Source: Flavobacterium sp. 90 (lineage in GTDB: Bacteria; Bacteroidota; Bacteroidia; Flavobacteriales; Flavobacteriaceae). Taken from it: a stretch of 64,000 nucleotides of DNA. Positions 35,459 through 44,686 of the stretch are shown piece by piece. Location: assembly GCF_004339525.1 (NCBI RefSeq), contig NZ_SMGE01000001.1, positions 4,030,001-4,094,000 of the forward strand, in the 5' to 3' direction. Under the pieces are notes generated by a model, which searched no databases, had not been told where the DNA came from, and was given only the letters and a program-made list of their open reading frames with translations. A program made the position numbers and the translations under genes. The first letter of the stretch is position 1, and each line of letters opens with the position of its first letter.

Positions 35459-36061
35459 TTATTTTTTCTTTTTGGCTTTTGACTTTTTTTGAGACTTAGC
35501 TTTCTTTTTTGCTATTTTTTTTGCTTTAGCTTTGTCTTTCGCTTTTTTAGCTTTGTCTTTTTTCTTTGCTGCAGCTTTTTGCTTTGCTTTTTTAGCTTTC
35601 TCTTTCTTTTTGTCTTTTTTAGCTTTTTCTTTTGCCTTTGCTAATTTCTTTTTCGCTTTGTCTTTTTCTTTGTCTTTCACTTTTGTCTTCTTTTTATCTG
35701 TTGATTTATCTTTTTTTGCTTCTGTTACTTCGTCAGTTTTACTTTCTGATACTGCTTGTTCCTTTTTTTCTTCGATAATAACTTTTGGAGTCGTTATTTC
35801 TTCAGGTTTTTCAACTGCAGCAGGAGTAACTTTTCTTACCGGAGCAGTTCGTGTTCTTTTAACTGGAGTAGTGGTAGTGCTTTTTACTGTAGCGGCCGGA
35901 GTCTTTTTTACTGCAGGCGTTGGAGTTTTCTTTGCCGTTGCAGCAGGAGTTCTTTTTACCGGCGCAGGTTTTTTTACAGGCTGCTCTGTTGGAGTAATTG
36001 ACTCTACAGGTGGCGTTAAATCGGTTTGTTCAGCACCGTTTTCTGTTGTTGGGTTTGTCAT
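35459..36061 (-). CDS. Lys/Ala/Pro-rich histone H1-like protein
   Basis: A 200-residue low-complexity protein. The first 80 residues repeat Pro-Ala-Val-Lys-Lys-Thr units (TPAVKKTPAATVK), and the last 110 are nearly all Lys, Ala, Asp and Glu, ending KSQKKSKAKKKK. No signal peptide or fold motif is seen. Proteins of this make-up in bacteria (HctB/AlgP-like) bind DNA through a disordered basic tail. The role here is inferred. The opposite strand also has a long open frame, an effect of the AAA/AAG bias. Confidence 0.7.
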   Translation of the reverse strand: MTNPTTENGAEQTDLTPPVESITPTEQPVKKPAPVKRTPAATAKKTPTPAVKKTPAATVKSTTTTPVKRTRTAPVRKVTPAAVEKPEEITTPKVIIEEKKEQAVSESKTDEVTEAKKDKSTDKKKTKVKDKEKDKAKKKLAKAKEKAKKDKKKEKAKKAKQKAAAKKKDKAKKAKDKAKAKKIAKKKAKSQKKSKAKKKK

Positions 36062-36375
36062 ATTCTTACAATTTTTATTAATAAAACATTTTGCATTTAA
36101 TTAATCTCCATGAAGTTACAATTGAAGATTAAGAAATTGTTAACTGTTGGTTACGTAAATGTAAGTAATAAAAAACTATTCCAATGTTAAGTTTTTCTTT
36201 AAATTAAAGAATTAAAACGTTGATTTTTAGTGTTTTGTTTTTTAGGCTAAATTTTAAAATAAAAATCTCTTAACAATTCCACTGACAAAAAAATCGTCTA
36301 AACTTATAATTCGCGCTTATTTTCCGATTATTTTAACTGGAAAATAAAAAAAATGAGATAACATAGTAATTATTA

Positions 36376-36402
36376 TAAGTACACTTATTATATTTGTACT
36401 TA
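36376..36402 (+). promoter_or_regulatory. SRPBCC operon promoter with TAAGTA/TACTTA boxes
   Basis: TAAGTA (36376-36381), -7 element TATATTTG (36389-36396) and TACTTA (36397-36402). No TTTG lies at the -33 place. The phase differs by one base from the moeA promoter, so this is a weaker member of the group. The rest of the gap 36062-36423 shows nothing clear. Confidence 0.45.
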
Positions 36403-36423
36403 TTAATTTTAATTTCAAACAAA

Positions 36424-36843
36424 ATGTGGTCAAGATCTCATTCAATAGTAACAAAAGCGGTGACGAAAGAGCAAATGTGGAATTTATTTGTAGATGTCAA
36501 TAATTGGCATAGTTGGGACACAGGAATTGAATATGCCAAATTAGAAGGCAATTTTGAAAAAGGAAATCATTTTTTACTACGACCAAAAGGTGGCCCGAAT
36601 GTAAAAGTTGAATTATTGGAGGTTGTAGAAAATAAACGATTTTTGGATGTCACTAATTTTCCTCTTGCCAAAATGTACGATGAACATATATTTGAGGAAA
36701 CTCCCGAGGGACTAAAAATTACGAATATTATAATCGTAAAAGGATTATTAGGTTTTCTTTGGGTGAAATTAGTAGCAAAAAAGATTGTCGATGCTCTACC
36801 GATTGATGTTCAGGAACAAATTAAAGCAGCTTCTAAATTATGA
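36424..36843 (+). CDS. SRPBCC/polyketide-cyclase-like ligand-binding protein
   Basis: Start taken at 36424 (MWSRSHSIV), 28 nt past the -7 element; an earlier ATG lies inside that element. The 139 residues show the START/SRPBCC pattern: SIVTKAVTKEQMWNLFVDVNNWHSWDTGIEYAKLEG at the start, GPNVKVELLEV, and a long C-terminal helix. The ligand is unknown. It overlaps the EVE gene by 4 nt (ATGA), so the two are translated together. Confidence 0.75.
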   Translation: MWSRSHSIVTKAVTKEQMWNLFVDVNNWHSWDTGIEYAKLEGNFEKGNHFLLRPKGGPNVKVELLEVVENKRFLDVTNFPLAKMYDEHIFEETPEGLKITNIIIVKGLLGFLWVKLVAKKIVDALPIDVQEQIKAASKL

Positions 36844-37286
36844 GAAAGAAGAAATATTGGGTAGCAACTATCTCAAAAGAGCATTCACAAAGAGCTATAA
36901 ATGGCGGATTTATTCAGGTTTGTCATGGAAAAGAAGGACCGCTAAAGAGAATGCAAAAGGAAGATTTTATTTTAATTTATTCTTCTAAAATAACAATGGA
37001 AGGAAATGAAAAATGCCAATGTTTTACAGCTTTAGGAAAAGTAGTTGGTGATGAGGTATATTCTTTTCAGATGACTGAAAATTTTGTGCCTTTTAGGCGA
37101 AATATTCAATTTATAAAAGCTGATGAAGTTTCGATACTTCCGTTAATTGAAAATCTGGAGTTTATCCCCAATAAAAAATCTTGGGGATATCCATTTCGTT
37201 ATGGGTTCTTTGAAATCAACGAAAATGATTTTAACTTTATAACTTCAAAAATGATTTCTAAAACAAACGTTACCGATAACTCGTAA
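36840..37286 (+). CDS. EVE-domain (UPF0310) protein
   Basis: A 148-residue protein matching the EVE fold related to PUA: YWVATISKEHSQRAINGGFIQVCHGKEGPLKRMQKEDFILIYSS at the start and WGYPFRYGFFEI near the end. EVE domains bind modified bases or nucleotides; some are stand-alone, as here. It lies between the SRPBCC gene (4-nt overlap) and a MarR regulator 14 nt downstream. Confidence 0.85.
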   Translation: MRKKKYWVATISKEHSQRAINGGFIQVCHGKEGPLKRMQKEDFILIYSSKITMEGNEKCQCFTALGKVVGDEVYSFQMTENFVPFRRNIQFIKADEVSILPLIENLEFIPNKKSWGYPFRYGFFEINENDFNFITSKMISKTNVTDNS

Positions 37287-37300
37287 CAGAAAAAATAAAA

Positions 37301-37759
37301 ATGAGTAAAGCAGAAGATAATACCTTTAGTGTTGAAAAACCGGAAGAAAGTTCAGGTTTTTTACTGTGGCAAGTAACGAATCTTTGGCAACGCGAGATCA
37401 AAAAAGCTTTAGAAGAATATAATATAACACATTCGCAGTTTGTATTGATGGCAAGCATACATTGGCTTACGCTTCATAAACAAGAAGTTACACAAATTAT
37501 TCTTTCGGCACATACAAAAATTGACCCAATGACAACTTCGACAGTTTTGAGAACTTTGCAACAAAAAAGTCTCATTACAAGACAAGAACATGCTACAGAT
37601 ACGAGAGCAAAAGTTGTTGTACTTACTGATTTTGGGAAAGAGATCATTAAGAAAGCAATTGTAACGGTAGAAGATTTTGATCGTAAATTCTTTTCTGTTA
37701 TGGGAGTAAATACGAAAGATTTAAACCAAAATTTAATATCATTATTAGAGCAGAAATAA
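37301..37759 (+). CDS. MarR-family transcriptional regulator
   Basis: A 152-residue winged-helix protein. The core is ITHSQFVLMASIHWL ... DPMTTSTVLRTLQQKSLITRQEHATDTRAKVVVLTDFGKEI, with the conserved wing residues D-x-R. It forms a small operon with the SRPBCC and EVE genes. MarR proteins bind inverted repeats near their own promoters, so it is a rival candidate for the TAAGTA/TACTTA boxes upstream. Confidence 0.92.
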   Translation: MSKAEDNTFSVEKPEESSGFLLWQVTNLWQREIKKALEEYNITHSQFVLMASIHWLTLHKQEVTQIILSAHTKIDPMTTSTVLRTLQQKSLITRQEHATDTRAKVVVLTDFGKEIIKKAIVTVEDFDRKFFSVMGVNTKDLNQNLISLLEQK

Positions 37760-37810
37760 ATCAATTCTACTCAGCATGATTATAACGTCAGGCTGAGTAG
37801 AGGCGAAGTA

Positions 37811-39241
37811 TTAATTTGCGACCACTTCAAGAATCTTAAAATTACTCTTTGGAGATTCACATAAAGAACAACAAAAGGTTTCGGGTAAATCAGTAAATAA
37901 AATTCCCTTCGAAATTCCCTGACTTTCATCTCCATATTCAGAATTGTAAAGTGTCAAGCATTCCTGACATTGATAAATATCAAGTTGAGGCTTTTCTTTT
38001 TTCTGTGAATTTTCTACTGCATCCGGAATCGAATTTCCGAGTTCATCGAAATATCTTCGACTCAATTCGATCAGGATTGTTGGTAATTCAAGTTTGTCAA
38101 TATCTTGCGAGTGTACAATATATTCTCGCGTATTCGGGTCGAAATTCTTAGCAAACAAAACATTATAAGTATCTCTGATTTTTATCGATTCGAGGTCTTT
38201 TGGTAATTCATTTTTTTCAACTACAATCGACGTAAAGTAATGTCCGTCGCGATTGTATTCAGATATTCCAAAATTTAATCCATAAGTACTAATGTCAAAT
38301 TGATCAAGCGTTCTAACCAGAAAAGTTTTAAGATTCAAAGCCCATTCCATTGCTACAGGTAAATGCCAATTCAATTCTAATAAAGAATGACGAACGTTGA
38401 TTCCTCTTTTTCCTAAGAACTTCTCCCATTCCAGTTTTCTGTCTTTCGGGATTCCTTTTATAATAAAAGATTTCCAGGGCGTGATACATATTTTTCCAAT
38501 TTTACAATCGAAACACAAATCACACATTTCTCTAAGAAAATCTAAATCATACAGATTATTTCTCCAATATAAACCAAGCCAATATTGATCGATTCCCATT
38601 CTGTTCATTCCTTCATAATAAGGAAATGGATAAAACGGAATATTCAATGGTTTATCAATCGTTCTGTTATTAGTGTCTAAAGTTTCACTGACTAAACTAA
38701 AAAGCACATCGATATCAAAAGATTCTTCGTTTGTGATTTTTTCAATTTCATAATAAAGTTTCGCAATATCCCAGCTATAGATTAACACGGGATAAACTTC
38801 CATGCGTTCCCATTTTGGTAAACGAATGTATAAATACCAATAATCCTCATGTTCTGAAGCTATAAAGTTGAGATGACCTGTAAACAAAGGAACTAATTGT
38901 TGCTTTGGATCATTTATATTGACTTTTAGTTTTGGCTGTTCTTTAAATTGTTCTAAAACGTATAAAAACTTGTTTCCGGTTAACCAGTTCGTATTTCTAA
39001 AAATATCTGTAGAAACATAGGAAGAAACGATATTGTTACCGCTTTTTTCATTTGGAAACACAAAATGATGTTTCCCAAGTTTTTCTTTGTCTAAAGTTTT
39101 TAACCCTTTTGGGAAAATAATATCTTGCCTTGAACCAAAGGAAATTGAATCTAAACCTTGATCCATAGCGATATTAACCACTTCTCGTAATTCTCCCGGC
39201 GAAATAACGCCTCCTTTTACTATTAATCTTGTCAATTCCAT
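37811..39241 (-). CDS. Sulfite/nitrite-reductase-like protein with C-terminal rubredoxin domain
   Basis: A 476-residue protein. The start (LIVKGGVISPGELREVVNIAMDQG) matches the ferredoxin-like half of nitrite/sulfite reductases, and ICITPWKSFIIKGI (about 253-266) is a second such half. CDLCFDCKIGKIC (about 241-253) could hold a cluster, but the usual siroheme cysteine pairs are not evident. The last 50 residues are rubredoxin-like, with CQEC and CSLC iron sites. Located beside the fused nitrate reductase on the same strand, it may carry electrons to it. It could instead be a degenerate siroheme enzyme. Confidence 0.75.
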   Translation of the reverse strand: MELTRLIVKGGVISPGELREVVNIAMDQGLDSISFGSRQDIIFPKGLKTLDKEKLGKHHFVFPNEKSGNNIVSSYVSTDIFRNTNWLTGNKFLYVLEQFKEQPKLKVNINDPKQQLVPLFTGHLNFIASEHEDYWYLYIRLPKWERMEVYPVLIYSWDIAKLYYEIEKITNEESFDIDVLFSLVSETLDTNNRTIDKPLNIPFYPFPYYEGMNRMGIDQYWLGLYWRNNLYDLDFLREMCDLCFDCKIGKICITPWKSFIIKGIPKDRKLEWEKFLGKRGINVRHSLLELNWHLPVAMEWALNLKTFLVRTLDQFDISTYGLNFGISEYNRDGHYFTSIVVEKNELPKDLESIKIRDTYNVLFAKNFDPNTREYIVHSQDIDKLELPTILIELSRRYFDELGNSIPDAVENSQKKEKPQLDIYQCQECLTLYNSEYGDESQGISKGILFTDLPETFCCSLCESPKSNFKILEVVAN

Positions 39242-39298
39242 TTTTTTATTTGTTTCAAGTTTATTTTGTTTCAGGTTTCAGGTTGTTGGATTGTGTTG

Positions 39299-39460
39299 AT
39301 TTAACCGCAAAGTTCGCTAAGGTTTTTTGCAAAGTTTCGCAAAGCTTTGAGCAAAGATTTAAATGTATCGCTTTGTGAACTTTTTCGATAGAAAACAATT
39401 AACATACAGCATATAAACTTTAAAAACTTTGCGAAAAACCTTAGCGAACTTTGCGGTAAA
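39299..39460. repeat. Long inverted repeat, CCGCAAAGTTCGCTAAGG type
   Basis: Left arm from 39300 and right arm ending near 39460 are complementary over some 35 bases with few mismatches (CCGCAAAGTTCGCTAAGG / CCTTAGCGAACTTTGCGG). Adjacent GAAACATGAAAC words repeat in tandem (39484-39515). No gene is seen in the gap 39242-39525. Confidence 0.65.
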
Positions 39461-39525
39461 AATTTATATTCAAAGTAAAGTAACATGAAACATGAAACAT
39501 GAAACTTGAAACGTGAAACAAATTT

Positions 39526-42500
39526 TTAAACCTTACATTTCGCTAAAATCTCTTTAACCTCTGTTTTACAGCTTCCGCAGCCTAATCCGGCGCCGGTGTT
39601 TTTGCATAAATCAGTAAAATCGTTTACACCGCTTTTTATTGCTTCTTCGATATTTCCTGCTCCAACCTGACTGCAGGAACAAACTAATTTTCCTAAAACA
39701 GGTTTTGCGTTAGAACTTCCTCTCAATAATGAATTCCTTTTATCTGATAATTCGATTTTGCTTTCGATCATCGTTTTAAATTCTGCAAACTCATTTTTAT
39801 CGCCCATTAAAATCGCTCCAACAAGCAAATCGTCTTTTACAATACATTTTTTGTAGTAGCGTTTCTTGAGATCGGCAAAGACAATTTCTTCATATGAATC
39901 GTCATTTTCGGGAATCGTAAGATCTCCAATACTACATAAATTAATATCTTCTAATTTTAGAATATTCATCAAAATCGAACCTTTGTAAAAACTGCTGATA
40001 TCTCCCGCCAGAAAATTAGCGAGAATATTTGCCTGTTCTTCAGCGGCAGAGGTAATTCCGAATAATTTATTGTCAAATTCGGCTATTTCTCCAATAGCAT
40101 AAATATCAGGATTTGAAGATTGCAGATACTGATTTACCTTTACGCCACGACCACAGGCAAGTCCGGTTTCGCGTGCAATTTCAATATTCGGAATTGTTCC
40201 AATCGTATAAACAATCGCATTTGCGGTTATGATTCGACCACTTTTTAAGGCGATTTCAATCTCATTTGGATTATCTGTTTCAAAAACCGTACTTACTTCA
40301 TTATCAAAATAAATCTGAATATCACGAAGTTGAACTTCCTCTGCCAATAATTTACTCGAAATTAAATCTAGCTGGCGTTCCATCAAGCGCGAAGCTCTTT
40401 GAATAATTGTTGTTTTTACTTTTTTATGTTTTAAAGCTGCCGCTAATTCTAAACCTAATAATCCTCCGCCAATAATTACAACATGTTGTTCTTCAGGAGG
40501 TAAATTAGTGCTGTCAAGATGTTTTTTTAAACGATCGGCATCTTCTTTTCGTCTTACTGTAAATCGCCCCGGAAGATGAAGTTGTGCATTTTCAGGTATA
40601 AAAGGTCGGCTTCCGGTTGCTATTATTAGTGAATCGTAAGTATGAATTTCGCCAAGACTATCTTTTATAGTTTTTTCTTTGGCATTTATTTTATCAATTG
40701 CCACGCCGGCTTTCATGGTAATTTTTAGCTTATTAAATGTTTCTCCGTCTTTTACCTTTAATAATTGTTCCCAAGTAAATTCACCCGTCATATATTCCGG
40801 AAGTAATACGCGATTGTAAAACGGATTTATTTCATTCGAAAAAACAATAATTTCATCTGTCGAATTAAACTCCCGATAGTTCTGAATAAATCTAAAAGAA
40901 GCCGCTCCGGCACCAATAATTGCAATTTTCTGAAAAGGCTTTACATATTTGCTAATCGCAACTGTAGTATATTTAAAATCAGGTTCTTTTGAAACCGGAT
41001 CGACAACGGTATTGGTTAAATTATTAGTTCGGTTCAAGTCATTTTCCAGTTGTTTTCCCCAATGCATTGGCAGAAAAACTACTTTTTCCTTGATAGAATC
41101 GGTCACTTTTGCTTTTACCCGAACTTCTCCGTTTTTGCTGGAAACAACAATTATATCACCGTTTTTTATATCATTTTTATAAGCATCAATTGGGTTTATT
41201 TCTAAAACAGGACTTGGCGTATGCGTCATTAATCGGGATACTTTTCCGGTTTTGGTCATCGTATGCCATTGATCACGAACTCTTCCTGTTGTTAGTATAA
41301 ATGGAAATTGCGGACTTGGTTGCTCTGATGTATTTTCAATTGCTGTTGGTAAATTGAAAATCGCTTTTTGTGAAGGCGTATAGAATTTTTTATCCGTAAA
41401 AAGGCGAGGAGTTCCCGGATGTCCATAATCCGGAACTGGCCATTGAAAAGTACCTTCAGTTTTTAGTCGATGATAATTTAAAAATGAAATATCAATGTTT
41501 GTGTTTTTGGTTAATGCGCAATGTTCTTTGTAAATTTCCTCGGCACTATTGAAATTGAAACCATGGAAATTCATTTTTTTAGCAAAGCGAATTAAAATTT
41601 CAATGTCAGATAAAGCTTCTCCGGGCGCATTAATTCCTTTAGGCAAATAAGAAATTCGACGTTCAGAGTTGGTCATTGTTCCTTCTTTTTCTAACCAACC
41701 GGCTGCAGGTAATAATAAATCGGCATATTTTGAAGTATCCGCATTATGCGAAATATCCTGAACAACAACAAATTTGGCATTTTTTAAAGCTTTTTCGATT
41801 TTGCGAGAATCCGGTAAACTCACCATTGGATTGGTGCAGATAATCCAAACGGCTTTCATTTTTCCTGATTCTAAAGCTTCAAACATTTCTGTTGCCGTTA
41901 AGCCCGGTTTATCTGAGATTTCATCAACGCCCCAAAAATCAGCAACTTCTTTGCGATGTTCCGGATTTGCAATGTCTTTGTGTGCCGCGAGCAAAGTTGC
42001 CATTCCGCCAACTTCTCGTCCGCCCATTGCGTTGGGTTGACCCGTTAATGAAAACGGACCTGAACCTGGTTTTCCTATTTGTCCGGTTAATAAAGATAAG
42101 TTTAGTAAAGCGGTATTTTTATCAACGCCAACGACACTTTGATTTAATCCCATTGCCCAAAGCGAAATAAATCCTTTTGCTTTCCCGATAATATCTGCGG
42201 CAAGTTTGATATCGTTTACTGAAATGCCACAAAGTTTAGAAGCTTTTTCGAAAGAAGTAGTTAAAACAAGATCTTTATATTGTTTGAAATTTTCGGCATT
42301 ATTTTTTACAAAATCGTGATCTACATATCCTTTTTCGATAATACGTTTTGCGATTGCGTGATACAAAATAATGTCAGATCCGGGAAGAATCTGCAAATGC
42401 AAATCGGCGAAAGCTGCCGTATCTGTTCGTCTGGGATCTACAACAATGATTTTTGTTTTCGGATTTTTCTCTTTGTGTTTTTCAATTCTTCTGAATAAAA

Positions 42501-43044
42501 TAGGATGACACCAAGCCGGATTTGCACCGGTAATCAGGAAAGTATCTGCCAATTCGATATCATCATAAGCAATTGGAACGGAATCTTCGCCAAAAGTTTT
42601 TTTATAACCAACAACGGCTGAACTCATGCAAAGTCTGGAATTGGTATCAATATTATTGGTTTTCAAAAAGCCTTTTACGAGTTTGTTAACCAGATAATAT
42701 TCTTCGGTTAAACATTGACCCGAAATATAAAAACCAACGCTGTCCGGACCATGTTTTTTTATAATAGAAGTAAAAACCGCAGCGGCACGATCAAGAGCAG
42801 TATCCCAACTTACACGTTCTAGTGGATAAGATTTACTGCCGCGCATTTCAGGATATAAAATTCGATCTGAAGTATCATTGACCACATAATGCAAATTCAT
42901 TCCTTTAGAACATAACATTCCTTTGTTGACAGGATGATCTTTGTCGCCCGAAACCATCACGCCATTTTTAGCATCATTGGTTACGATAATTCCGCAGCCA
43001 ACGCCACAATAGGAACAAGTAGTTTTGATTTTGGTATTTTGCAT
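39526..43044 (-). CDS. Assimilatory nitrate reductase fused to FAD oxidoreductase and BFD 2Fe-2S domain
   Basis: A 1172-residue three-part protein. Residues about 1-690 are NasC/NasA: 4Fe-4S cysteines 10, 13 and 17 (CSYCGVGC) plus MLCSKG, the molybdenum ligand region NSRLCMSSAV, and the C-terminal GRVRDQWHTMTKTG. Residues about 715-1090 are a NirB-like FAD/NADH reductase (IIGAGAASFRFIQNYR, VIIGGGLLGLELAAALK, YAIGEIAEF). The last 70 residues are a BFD-like 2Fe-2S domain (CSCSQVG ... GCGSCKTEV). It should move NADH electrons to nitrate in one chain in the cytoplasm. The promoter has three 10-bp phased boxes. Confidence 0.93.
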   Translation of the reverse strand: MQNTKIKTTCSYCGVGCGIIVTNDAKNGVMVSGDKDHPVNKGMLCSKGMNLHYVVNDTSDRILYPEMRGSKSYPLERVSWDTALDRAAAVFTSIIKKHGPDSVGFYISGQCLTEEYYLVNKLVKGFLKTNNIDTNSRLCMSSAVVGYKKTFGEDSVPIAYDDIELADTFLITGANPAWCHPILFRRIEKHKEKNPKTKIIVVDPRRTDTAAFADLHLQILPGSDIILYHAIAKRIIEKGYVDHDFVKNNAENFKQYKDLVLTTSFEKASKLCGISVNDIKLAADIIGKAKGFISLWAMGLNQSVVGVDKNTALLNLSLLTGQIGKPGSGPFSLTGQPNAMGGREVGGMATLLAAHKDIANPEHRKEVADFWGVDEISDKPGLTATEMFEALESGKMKAVWIICTNPMVSLPDSRKIEKALKNAKFVVVQDISHNADTSKYADLLLPAAGWLEKEGTMTNSERRISYLPKGINAPGEALSDIEILIRFAKKMNFHGFNFNSAEEIYKEHCALTKNTNIDISFLNYHRLKTEGTFQWPVPDYGHPGTPRLFTDKKFYTPSQKAIFNLPTAIENTSEQPSPQFPFILTTGRVRDQWHTMTKTGKVSRLMTHTPSPVLEINPIDAYKNDIKNGDIIVVSSKNGEVRVKAKVTDSIKEKVVFLPMHWGKQLENDLNRTNNLTNTVVDPVSKEPDFKYTTVAISKYVKPFQKIAIIGAGAASFRFIQNYREFNSTDEIIVFSNEINPFYNRVLLPEYMTGEFTWEQLLKVKDGETFNKLKITMKAGVAIDKINAKEKTIKDSLGEIHTYDSLIIATGSRPFIPENAQLHLPGRFTVRRKEDADRLKKHLDSTNLPPEEQHVVIIGGGLLGLELAAALKHKKVKTTIIQRASRLMERQLDLISSKLLAEEVQLRDIQIYFDNEVSTVFETDNPNEIEIALKSGRIITANAIVYTIGTIPNIEIARETGLACGRGVKVNQYLQSSNPDIYAIGEIAEFDNKLFGITSAAEEQANILANFLAGDISSFYKGSILMNILKLEDINLCSIGDLTIPENDDSYEEIVFADLKKRYYKKCIVKDDLLVGAILMGDKNEFAEFKTMIESKIELSDKRNSLLRGSSNAKPVLGKLVCSCSQVGAGNIEEAIKSGVNDFTDLCKNTGAGLGCGSCKTEVKEILAKCKV

Positions 43045-43114
43045 TATAACTCGTTTTTGAATACAGTTTAATGAATTTACTTTGTCTAAGATAATTCACT
43101 TATATTGTTGTAAA

Positions 43115-43146
43115 CAAAAATAAGTATTTTTACGTATAAATACGTA
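43115..43146 (-). promoter_or_regulatory. nas promoter with three phased TACGTA/TACTTA boxes
   Basis: Minus-strand -7 element TATTTTTG (43115-43122). Hexamers start at 43121 (TACTTA on the minus strand), 43131 (TACGTA) and 43141 (TACGTA), exactly 10 bp apart; the first shares its TA with the -7 element. The -33 TTTG is absent. The start codon is about 70 nt downstream. Confidence 0.7.
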
Positions 43147-43236
43147 ATTTTTGAAGTTTTATTTTAAGTTTTTGTGTAAAAAATAAAATGAGAATTGTAA
43201 AAGGTAAGATGAGAGAATATAGTAGAGAGTCAGTTC

Positions 43237-43264
43237 GTAGAGACGCACTGCAGTGCGTCTCTAC
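43237..43264. repeat. 28-bp perfect palindrome GTAGAGACGCACTG
   Basis: GTAGAGACGCACTG is followed directly by its complement, with no loop base. It lies between the nas promoter and the end of the methyltransferase gene. It looks like a dispersed repeat or may act as a weak terminator. Confidence 0.7.
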
Positions 43265-43279
43265 ATGATGTGGGTAAAT

Positions 43280-43900
43280 TTATTTTTTCTTTCCGATAAA
43301 TCGAATTACAGAACCTTTTCCATTGTGGAATAAGCCTTCGTTAAGTTCGATTTCTTTTTCTTGTAATTCAATGATTTCATAATTAGGGAAATCAGCTTGA
43401 ATTTCTTCAATAGAAAATAAGGATTCAATATCTTTTGGTCCGCCAACTTTGTCGTTTATCGCAAGATATTCTAAATGTTTTTTGCTGAAAGCTTCAAAAA
43501 TTATGATTCCGTCTTTTCGCAAATAAGTCTCCAGCGTTTTGTGAATTGCCGATTTTATTTCAGCGGGAAAATGAGCGTAAATTAAAGCAATTGCATCAAA
43601 TTGTTCGGTTTGATAATTTAAGGTTTCTAATTCTCCAACTTGATAATCAATTGTAACATTGTTGGCTTCGGCAAGTTTTAAGGCTTTGTTTTTTCCTTCT
43701 TCACTAATGTCAAAAGCGGAAACTTTCCAGCCTAATTTTGCGGCATAAATCGCATTTCTACCTTCACCTTCGGCAGGAAAAAGAATTGTTCCGGGGTTTA
43801 GTTTTTCAATTTGTTCTTTAAAATAATTGTTGGGTTCTTCGCCGTACGCAAATTCTTCGCTGCTGTAACGGTCGTCCCAACGCTGAGTCCAGTTGTTCAT
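43280..43900 (-). CDS. Class I SAM-dependent methyltransferase (TehB/TPMT-like)
   Basis: A 206-residue protein. [21 protein letters not shown] starts the fold; [30 protein letters not shown] (about 35-64) is the SAM-binding loop, and [14 protein letters not shown] follows strand 4. It resembles thiopurine or tellurite-type methyltransferases; the substrate is not known. It lies 3 nt after the endonuclease-like gene and may be co-transcribed. Confidence 0.85.
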   Translation of the reverse strand: MNNWTQRWDDRYSSEEFAYGEEPNNYFKEQIEKLNPGTILFPAEGEGRNAIYAAKLGWKVSAFDISEEGKNKALKLAEANNVTIDYQVGELETLNYQTEQFDAIALIYAHFPAEIKSAIHKTLETYLRKDGIIIFEAFSKKHLEYLAINDKVGGPKDIESLFSIEEIQADFPNYEIIELQEKEIELNEGLFHNGKGSVIRFIGKKK

Positions 43901-43903
43901 AGT

Positions 43904-44617
43904 TTATATATTAAATTTAATTATTAAAGGGTTGTGATCGCTATGCATCGTCCAGTCTTTGTAATTGCCAATTTCGACGTTTTCTAAAACGTCTATAAAA
44001 TCATTAGATGCAAAACAATAATCAAGATGATAAGGTTTGTTTTCGTGACGGTACATGTACAAAGTTGGATGTTGTTCCTTGCCTTGTATCTGATTATAAT
44101 ATTTATGATAAGTACTAAAAATCTGTTTTGATTCTAATGTTTGCACAACTGTAGAATGATTTCCTTCCCGTCTTGGTTTATCCCAAATCGTATTACTATT
44201 GAAATCGCCAATTAAAATTGTTTTGGTTTCCCGAATTAAATCTGCATAATAATTTATCGCTTTCCAAACCTGAGTGACATAAGCGCCATCTTTATCTGCC
44301 GGATTATTAGCCCAAACGGCAAACAAAGTAAAGTCAATTTTTCCGCCTGTTACGGCAATTGGCAAAATATTTTTGAAGATTGGATTATGACAATCCAACA
44401 ATTGAAATCGATAATCGCTATAAGAGAAAACACCAAGCCCTTTATGCGGATTTGTGCCATACCAAAGAATATCTGTTGGAGTTTTTATCCCGTCAGCGAA
44501 CTTTAATTTTTCGGGATTTTCACACTCAGAAATTACAGCTATATCAGGATTGTAAGCCAAAATAAATTCGGCTTTTTTTCTGAATGCCATATTGCAATTC
44601 CAAGCGATGATTTTCAT
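43904..44617 (-). CDS. Endonuclease/exonuclease/phosphatase family protein
   Basis: Start placed at 44617 (MKIIAWNCNMAFR), where the fold begins; an ATG nine codons earlier is possible. The 237 residues keep the metal and catalytic sites: WNCN (about 5-8), ECE (about 32), GDFNSN (about 144-149), the HLDYCF segment and the terminal HSDHNPL. The family cleaves phosphodiesters or phosphoesters. There is no signal peptide. No link to nitrate metabolism is evident. Confidence 0.88.
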   Translation of the reverse strand: MKIIAWNCNMAFRKKAEFILAYNPDIAVISECENPEKLKFADGIKTPTDILWYGTNPHKGLGVFSYSDYRFQLLDCHNPIFKNILPIAVTGGKIDFTLFAVWANNPADKDGAYVTQVWKAINYYADLIRETKTILIGDFNSNTIWDKPRREGNHSTVVQTLESKQIFSTYHKYYNQIQGKEQHPTLYMYRHENKPYHLDYCFASNDFIDVLENVEIGNYKDWTMHSDHNPLIIKFNI

Positions 44618-44686
44618 TGAATCAAAGATTTTGATTTTGTTCACGAGCGGGACGCTCGCGCTAGCGGTGATTAAAGATAGCTCTTT

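Noticed and set aside
35532..36104. Long plus-strand open frame opposite the Lys/Ala-rich gene
   Set aside because: It is a Phe/Ser/Val-rich mirror of AAA/AAG codons. The minus-strand reading has its own terminator.
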